Assembly (NCBI GenBank): GCA_001920085.1 | Contig: MNJC01000114.1 | Coordinates: 1 to 17,058 of the forward strand | Origin: Actinobacteria bacterium 13_1_20CM_4_69_9 | Lineage (GTDB): Bacteria > Actinomycetota > Thermoleophilia > Gaiellales > Gaiellaceae | DNA: 17,058 nt | Direction: 5' to 3' | Part shown: positions 12,689-17,058 of the stretch, in pieces | How positions within the stretch are numbered: position 1 is the first letter of the stretch | Layout of the letters: each line of letters starts with the position of its first letter | Position numbers and translations under genes: made by a program | Notes under the pieces: model-generated | Databases searched by the model: none | The model's input: only the letters and a program-made list of their open reading frames with translations | Told to the model about the DNA's origin: nothing

Positions 12689-14221
12689 GTGGCGAAAATG
12701 CTGTTCCGGCTTCCGCAGGCGAAGCGCGTCATCGCAAATCCAAGCCCTGAGGAGGTCAAGGAGCTCGCCGCGAAGATGAGGACCGCGCGCCCGACGAAGT
12801 ACGGGAACCTCAACGTGCAAACGGAGGTGCTCGCGCGCTCGAAAGGCTCCACGTATCTCGTCACCGACGAGCCCGACGGCCAGAACCAGTCGGTGACGAC
12901 CGACGAGGGCGCGAAGTGGGCCGAGCACCAGGACGAGTACATCGCGGAGCAGGAGATGGTGCAGATCGACGGCTACATCGGGAACGACCCCGACTTCCGC
13001 ACGCCTGCGCGCCTGTTCGTCGAGGCCGCGAACGCGAACATCGCCGGAATGCAGCAGCAGCTCTACTTCGGCCCGCCGGACGACGACTTCGAGCCCGAGC
13101 TGACCGTCGTCTACACGCCGAACCTGAAGGCCGAGGGCTTTCCCGAGGACCGGCTGATCATGGTCGACCTCGAGCAGGGCGTCACCCGCGTCTTCAACTC
13201 CGACTACTTCGGCGAGTCGAAGAAGGGCGGCCTGCGCATGTGGAACAAGCTCGTCTACGACCGCGGCGGCCTACCGCTGCACGCGGGTTGCAAGATCATC
13301 CCCACCGAGCGCGGCGACAAGGTCTGCCTCACCGTCGGGCTCTCCGGCACCGGCAAGACGACGACGACGTTCACGCGACAGAACGGCTCGCTGCCGGTGC
13401 AGGACGACTTTGTCGCGTGGATGGCCGACGGCAGCATCTATGTCACCGAGAACGGCTGCTTCGCGAAGACGTACGGGCTGAACCCCGAGGACGAGCCGAC
13501 GATCTACGGAGCTGTGACGCAGCCTGACTCGTACCTCGAGAACGTCTCCCAACACGGCGACGACGTCGACTTCTACGACGAGAGCTACACCCAGAACGGC
13601 CGCGCGACGTTCCCGTTCGGCGTGATCGAGTCCGCCGCGGAGCGCGAGATCGAAGGCGCTGACTTCCTGCTGGTCCTGAACAAGAACGACAACGTCATCC
13701 CTGCCGTCGCAAAGCTCGAGGGGCCGCAAGCAGCGGCCTTTTTCATGCTCGGCGAGACGAAGGGCACGGCCGCCGGCGGCGCGGACGAGGCCGGAAAGGC
13801 GTTGCGCGTGCCGGGAACGAACCCGTTCTTCCCGATGCCGCACGACCTGCAGGGCAATCGCTTCCTCGAGCTGCTCGAGGAGCATCCGCTCGAGGTGTAT
13901 CTCCTGAACACGGGACGCGTCGGCGGCGGTGACGATGACGAGCGCTCGAAGAAGGTCCGCATCAAGCACTCGTCGGCGATCGTCAAGGGCATCGCCGAGG
14001 GAACGATCGAATGGGAGCGCGACCCGGATTTCGGATACCTCGTAGCTGCCGCGCTTCGGGGCATCGACGACGACGAGGTGCTCCAGCCGCGCAGGCTGTA
14101 CGAGCGCACGGGCCGCATGGACGAGTACAGCGCGCACGTCGACCGGTTGAAGCGCGAGCGCGCCGAGTTCCTGGCCGGCTTCCCCAGCCTGTCGGACGAG
14201 ATCGTCGCGGCCGTCGGCTAG
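12689..14221 (+). CDS. pckA: Phosphoenolpyruvate carboxykinase (ATP)
   Basis: This 510-residue cytoplasmic enzyme converts oxaloacetate and ATP to PEP, CO2 and ADP, the entry step of gluconeogenesis. The P-loop GLSGTGKT is at 217-224, YFGESKKGG (Lys178/Lys179 region) and LPLHAGC (His198) provide the metal-site residues, and an Asp-Asp pair at 239-240 fits the second metal motif. The later run NGCFAKTYGLNPEDEPTIYGAV, then LENV, is typical of the ATP family. Length fits that family (about 510-540), not GTP-type enzymes (about 600). Several motifs differ from the common forms: LPLHAGC instead of LPMHCSAN, and DDFVAW instead of DDEHGW, so it is a divergent branch. The start is GTG 12689 with a strong ribosome site. 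It is divergent from sdhA. Confidence 0.92.
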   Translation: MAKMLFRLPQAKRVIANPSPEEVKELAAKMRTARPTKYGNLNVQTEVLARSKGSTYLVTDEPDGQNQSVTTDEGAKWAEHQDEYIAEQEMVQIDGYIGNDPDFRTPARLFVEAANANIAGMQQQLYFGPPDDDFEPELTVVYTPNLKAEGFPEDRLIMVDLEQGVTRVFNSDYFGESKKGGLRMWNKLVYDRGGLPLHAGCKIIPTERGDKVCLTVGLSGTGKTTTTFTRQNGSLPVQDDFVAWMADGSIYVTENGCFAKTYGLNPEDEPTIYGAVTQPDSYLENVSQHGDDVDFYDESYTQNGRATFPFGVIESAAEREIEGADFLLVLNKNDNVIPAVAKLEGPQAAAFFMLGETKGTAAGGADEAGKALRVPGTNPFFPMPHDLQGNRFLELLEEHPLEVYLLNTGRVGGGDDDERSKKVRIKHSSAIVKGIAEGTIEWERDPDFGYLVAAALRGIDDDEVLQPRRLYERTGRMDEYSAHVDRLKRERAEFLAGFPSLSDEIVAAVG

Positions 14222-14263
14222 GTCCCGCCGGTCACTCGAACGAGGGATTGGGCGTTCCCTCGG

Positions 14264-14283
14264 CCTACCCCGATAAGGGTAGG
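14264..14283 (+). terminator. Hairpin downstream of pckA
   Basis: CCTACCC (14264-14270) and GGGTAGG (14277-14283) are exact complements around the six-base loop CGATAA, 43 bases after the pckA stop. No T-run follows, so it is at best a weak intrinsic terminator, as is common in high-GC actinobacteria. Confidence 0.45.
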
Positions 14284-14435
14284 CGTGGGGTGCCGCAGCC
14301 CACACACAGATCCGGCGAAGAAACTGTGTCCTCCCTCCGGGCGTCCTCCCCTGATCGCCCAGGACCGAGGGACGTCGCCTGATCAGTCGCGCTGACCCGG
14401 GCGAGGCGGCCGCAGACCTCGTCCGGGCGGTGCGA

Positions 14436-14462
14436 CATGTCCCGGGACTGTCCCGGGACATG
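14436..14462 (-). terminator. Perfect 12-bp hairpin just past the aminopeptidase stop
   Basis: CATGTCCCGGGA (14436-14447) and TCCCGGGACATG (14451-14462) are exact reverse complements around CTG. The right arm ends two bases from the aminopeptidase stop codon on the minus strand. The stem is strong enough to stop or stabilise a transcript, but there is no T-run. Because it contains the sub-palindrome TCCCGGGA in each arm, it could also be a dispersed palindromic repeat. Confidence 0.55.
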
Positions 14463-14463
14463 G

Positions 14464-15657
14464 CTACAGCTGCCAGGCTGAGGCGCGCAAGACCGGAACG
14501 CGATCGCCGTCGCGCGTGATGCCGGTGACGTCCACCCCGTCGGAGCCGACCATGAAGTCGATGTGGATCGAGGAACGGTTGATACGGTCGAGGTCCTCCT
14601 GCTCGACGGCAGCCTCATAGGCCGAGCCGAGCGCGATGTGGCTGGCGGCGTTCTCGTCCAGCAGCGTGTCGTAGAAGACGGTGTCGAGCGCGCCGATCCG
14701 GCCTTCGCGGTCGACGAGGGCGAGCTCGCCCAGCCGCGTGCCGCCATCGTCCTGCGCGACGAGCGCGCGGAGCGTCTCGGCGCCGGCGTCGGCGTCGACC
14801 TGCACCGCACGTCCCTCCTCGAAGCGGACGGTCAGGCCCTCGAAGATGCGCCCCTGGCTGTACAGCGGCTTCGTCGCGCGCACGAAGCCGTCGACACGCT
14901 GGGGGTCGGGCGTCGTGAACACCTCTTCCGTCGGGAGGTTGGCCATGTGCGAGATCCCGTCGACGGTCTCCTCGGCGCCGCCGGCCCAGCGCGAGCTGGG
15001 CAGCAGCCCGACGGTCAGGTCGGTCCCGTCGCCCTCGAGCTGGATCGCGTCGAAGCGGCGCTCCGTGAGTCGCTCCGCGACTCCCTTCAACGCTGCGCTG
15101 CGCTGGCGCCACGATGACTCGGGGTCGTCGTCGTCCATCCGGCAGACGTGGAGGACCTGCTTCCAGAGCTTCTCGAGCGCCTCGGCCGGCTCCAGGTCGG
15201 GGTACACGAGCTTCGCCCACTTTTCCGAAGGGCCCGGAGCGATGCACCAGTTCACGGTGCGTTCGTTGATCACCTTCGTCCACTCCTTGACGCGCGGAAA
15301 GACGTCACGGCCGAGCCGTTCGGGGTCGAGATCGTCGTACAGGTGGGGAGCGATCGGGCCGCTGAGCAGGATCGTCGCGCCGCGCTCTTCCCCGAGTTGC
15401 AGCGTCCGCTCTCCGTACCAGGGCGGGACGAAGTCGAGCACGTCGTCGGCGGCGTACTGCACGCGCACGCGTTTCAGGTGCGGGTCCCAATAGTTCACGT
15501 CGACGAACTTGGCGCCGCGCTTGTAGGCGCTCGCGGTCAGCGCGCGCGTGAGCTCTTCCTTGCCGAGGCCGCTGCCGACGTCGAGGATCTGCCCGGGCTG
15601 GACGTTCGCGCCGAAGTTGACGATCAGGTCGGCGTAGCGCTCGAGACGGTCGTGCAT
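14464..15657 (-). CDS. Aminopeptidase, M29 (AmpS/AmpT/PepS) family
   Basis: This 397-residue metallo-aminopeptidase probably removes N-terminal residues from peptides in the cytoplasm. The family's two-metal ligands are visible in order: the LPTEEV pair (Glu244/Glu245), Glu311 in GELAL, His340 in ENAASHIALGSAY with Tyr347, then His365 and Asp367 in SSIHIDFMVGS. Length and spacing are normal for M29. There is no signal peptide. The ATG at 15657 has GATCGCCTTCCC-complement sequence upstream (GGGAAGGCGATC on the plus side), which gives no strong ribosome site on the minus strand. It stands alone: convergent with pckA and divergent from the recombinase gene, 37 bases away. Confidence 0.9.
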   Translation of the reverse strand: MHDRLERYADLIVNFGANVQPGQILDVGSGLGKEELTRALTASAYKRGAKFVDVNYWDPHLKRVRVQYAADDVLDFVPPWYGERTLQLGEERGATILLSGPIAPHLYDDLDPERLGRDVFPRVKEWTKVINERTVNWCIAPGPSEKWAKLVYPDLEPAEALEKLWKQVLHVCRMDDDDPESSWRQRSAALKGVAERLTERRFDAIQLEGDGTDLTVGLLPSSRWAGGAEETVDGISHMANLPTEEVFTTPDPQRVDGFVRATKPLYSQGRIFEGLTVRFEEGRAVQVDADAGAETLRALVAQDDGGTRLGELALVDREGRIGALDTVFYDTLLDENAASHIALGSAYEAAVEQEDLDRINRSSIHIDFMVGSDGVDVTGITRDGDRVPVLRASAWQL

Positions 15658-15694
15658 GGGAAGGCGATCCTATCCCCGACGCGAATGCTTGCCC

Positions 15695-16531
15695 ATGCGC
15701 GAGCAGGCGGCAATCGATCGCTTTCTCCAATCCCCGAAGCTCGGCGATGCGACGCGCCGTGCGTACCGCGTCGACCTCGAGCAGTTCGGCCGCTGGCTCG
15801 ACGATCACGGCCTGCGCGTCACCGATGTCGACATGCGCGTGCTGTCGGATTACGTCACGGACCTCGGCCGTGCACGGCCGCGGAAGCTCGCGCCCGCGAC
15901 GATCGCGCGCAAGATTGCGTCCGTCCGCAGCTTCCTGCGCTTCACGCTCGGGCCTGCAAACGTTCCCGACGCGTCGCTGGCGCCGCGCCTCCACCGCAGG
16001 CTGCCGGAGACGCCGAAGCCGGCGGAGGTGGACGCGGCGCTCGAGGCGCTCGACGGCGACGGCCCGCTCGCGCTGCGCAACCGCGCGCTCGTCGAAGTCG
16101 TGTACTCGGCCGGCTTGCGCGCCGCAGAAGCGGTGGGTCTCGACCTCGCGGACGTCGACTTCGACCGCGAACAGCTCCATGTTCGCGGGAAGGGCGGCAA
16201 GGAGCGGATCGTGCCGCTCGGCGAGCATGCCGCGCACCTGCTCGCGCGTTACTTGCACGAGGCGCGCCCCGGGCTGTTACGCGGCGCGGAGAACGCGGTG
16301 TTCGTCTCCGCCCGCGGCAGGCGGCTCGACACGTCCACGCTGCGCCGGCTGTTCGCGCATCCGCACCGTCTGCGCCACGCTTTCGCGACGCACCTGCTCG
16401 AAGGCGGCGCCGACCTGCGCACGATCCAGGAGCTCCTTGGACACAGCTCCCTGTCGACGACGCAGATCTACAGCCACGTCGACGGAAGGAGGCTGCGCCG
16501 TGTCTACGACCGCGCCCATCCGCGAAGTTGA
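15695..16531 (+). CDS. XerC/XerD-type tyrosine recombinase
   Basis: This 278-residue site-specific recombinase has an N-terminal SAM-like core-binding domain (about 1-90: AIDRFLQSP, TRRAYRVDLEQFGRWL) and a C-terminal catalytic domain. The full catalytic set is present: Arg142 (SAGLRAAE), Lys166 or Lys169 (RGKGGKER), His224 and Arg227 (HPHRLRH), His250 (LLGHSS) and the nucleophile Tyr259 (TQIYSHVD). The segment between STLRRLF and HPHRLRH is about 12-15 residues shorter than in standard XerC/XerD, removing most of one helix. ATG 15695 was chosen because MREQAAIDRFL is a normal Xer N-terminus; the upstream ATG at 15656 overlaps the divergent aminopeptidase start. It may act in chromosome dimer resolution. 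A second recombinase gene follows 153 bases downstream. Confidence 0.88.
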   Translation: MREQAAIDRFLQSPKLGDATRRAYRVDLEQFGRWLDDHGLRVTDVDMRVLSDYVTDLGRARPRKLAPATIARKIASVRSFLRFTLGPANVPDASLAPRLHRRLPETPKPAEVDAALEALDGDGPLALRNRALVEVVYSAGLRAAEAVGLDLADVDFDREQLHVRGKGGKERIVPLGEHAAHLLARYLHEARPGLLRGAENAVFVSARGRRLDTSTLRRLFAHPHRLRHAFATHLLEGGADLRTIQELLGHSSLSTTQIYSHVDGRRLRRVYDRAHPRS

Positions 16532-16555
16532 CACGGGTTCGGCGCAGTCGCGGCG

Positions 16556-16636
16556 CGGAATCGGGGTCAGACCCCTCCACGAAGTCGACACACTTCGCGG
16601 CACTTCCGCGACGAAGGGTCAAACCCCATCGTTCCG
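16556..16636. repeat. 81-nt multi-hairpin palindromic element between two recombinase genes
   Basis: Four structures nest here. GGGGTC-A-GACCCC is a near-perfect palindrome at 16563-16575. CGAAGT and ACTTCG pair at 16580-16585/16592-16597. CGCGG and CCGCG pair at 16596-16600/16606-16610. The two ends also pair with each other: CGGAA (16556-16560) with TTCCG (16632-16636), and the GGGGTcaGACCC arm with the imperfect GGGTcaaACCCC at 16616-16627. An 11-base near-direct repeat GAAGTYGACAC occurs at 16524 (over the upstream stop codon) and 16581. The build resembles REP/MITE-like dispersed elements; no coding sequence is present. Confidence 0.55.
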
Positions 16637-16684
16637 CCCACGTCCGTAGCAGGCGATCAACGCGGAGCCGCGAAAGCCGCATCC

Positions 16685-17058
16685 ATGCCGACCGAACGCA
16701 TCCGCGACCGTGACGTGGAAGGCTTCCTCGCGCTGCTCGCGACGCGCCGGGCGCCGAAGACGGTCGATGCGTACCGGCGCGACCTGAGCGCGCTCCGCAC
16801 CTGGCTCGACGGGCCCGTTGCGCGGGTGACGACGGAGCAACTGGAGCGCTACCTCGCCGAGCTGCGCGCAGCCGGGCTGTCGCCCGCGACGATCGCGCGC
16901 CGGGTCGCAGCGATCCGTTCCTTCTTCCGCCATCAGACGCTCCTCGGCGCGCGGAGCGACAACCCGGCGGCCGAGCTCGAGCTCCCCCGTCGCCGGCGGG
17001 CCCTGCCCCGGACACTCTCGGCGGCGGAGGCCGAGCGACTCGTCGAAGCTGCATCGGG
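16685..17058 (+). CDS. Second XerC/XerD-type tyrosine recombinase, 3' end outside the window
   Basis: From ATG 16685 the frame stays open to the window edge (124 complete codons). The N-terminal core-binding domain is clear: VEGFLALLATRR, KTVDAYRRDLSALRTWL, LERYLAELRAAGLSPATIARRVAAIRSFFRH, then DNPAAELELPRRRRALPRTLSAAEAERLVEAA, the usual linker into the catalytic domain. The catalytic residues lie beyond the edge. It resembles the same region of the first recombinase (TRRAYRVDLEQFGRWL, APATIARKIASVRSFLRF), so the two are paralogues, possibly a XerC/XerD pair or an old duplication. CGCGGAGCCGCGAAAG lies 7-20 bases upstream with no strong ribosome site. Confidence 0.85.
   Translation, partial: MPTERIRDRDVEGFLALLATRRAPKTVDAYRRDLSALRTWLDGPVARVTTEQLERYLAELRAAGLSPATIARRVAAIRSFFRHQTLLGARSDNPAAELELPRRRRALPRTLSAAEAERLVEAAS

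Noticed and set aside
14285..14303. GTGGG/CCCAC pairing after the pckA hairpin as a second terminator
   Set aside because: Only five base pairs around a nine-base loop; expected by chance in this composition.
15148..16713. 521-codon plus-strand open frame across the aminopeptidase and the recombinase
   Set aside because: It is antisense to the aminopeptidase and out of frame with the recombinase, and its translation is Arg-rich with no domain.
1..17058. CRISPR array, tRNA, rRNA or riboswitch
   Set aside because: No regularly spaced direct repeats, no cloverleaf with conserved TpsiC arm, and no conserved RNA-gene blocks were seen in the intergenic gaps, which total only about 1 kb.

Overview
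This is a 17 kb, GC-rich, densely packed bacterial segment. The codon bias, the frequent GTG/TTG starts, an LppX/LprG-like lipoprotein, an ATP-type PEP carboxykinase, an M29 aminopeptidase and an HdrB-type succinate dehydrogenase together suggest a high-GC actinobacterium, plausibly class Thermoleophilia. That placement is an inference from gene content; there is no rRNA marker in the window.

Layout. (1) 1-278: 3' scraps of two transposase genes (IS110-like, then IS481-like with a late frameshift). (2) 288-5515, minus strand: a surface-polysaccharide cluster, transcribed as Wzz-like chain-length protein, DUF3473-type polysaccharide deacetylase, formyltransferase, LhgO-like FAD oxidase, then an NAD-dependent sugar epimerase/dehydratase. 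The first four genes overlap one another; the epimerase follows a 68-nt gap with its own ribosome binding site. (3) 5516-5730: divergent control region with a perfect inverted repeat and a good sigma70-like promoter facing right. (4) ~5776-6410, plus strand: an unrecognised protein with a Pro/Glu-rich linker; its probable membrane-anchor N-terminus lies in another frame. (5) 6422-12589, minus strand: seven genes joined by 1-7 nt overlaps: sdhA, a lipoprotein, sdhB, an HdrB-like CCG-domain subunit, a metallophosphoesterase, an Asp23/Gls24-family protein and a GNAT-like protein. (6) 12689-14221, plus strand: pckA, divergent from sdhA across 99 nt. (7) 14222-14463: convergent intergenic space with two hairpins. 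(8) 14464-15657, minus: M29 aminopeptidase. (9) 15695-17058, plus: two tandem tyrosine recombinase genes (the second cut by the window edge), separated by an ~80-nt multi-hairpin element.

How it fits together. SdhA, SdhB and the HdrB-like subunit form a non-classical (E-type-like) succinate:quinone oxidoreductase with no SdhC/SdhD membrane proteins in the window. SdhB carries the extra cysteine expected when the usual [3Fe-4S] centre becomes [4Fe-4S]. PEP carboxykinase, transcribed divergently, draws on the oxaloacetate that the TCA cycle makes, so the shared upstream region may coordinate TCA flux with gluconeogenesis. The left-hand cluster probably makes and length-controls a cell-surface glycan containing an N-formylated sugar. 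I saw no CRISPR array, tRNA or rRNA. The best candidates for something little described are the lipoprotein gene lodged between sdhA and sdhB, and the structured repeat between the two recombinase genes.
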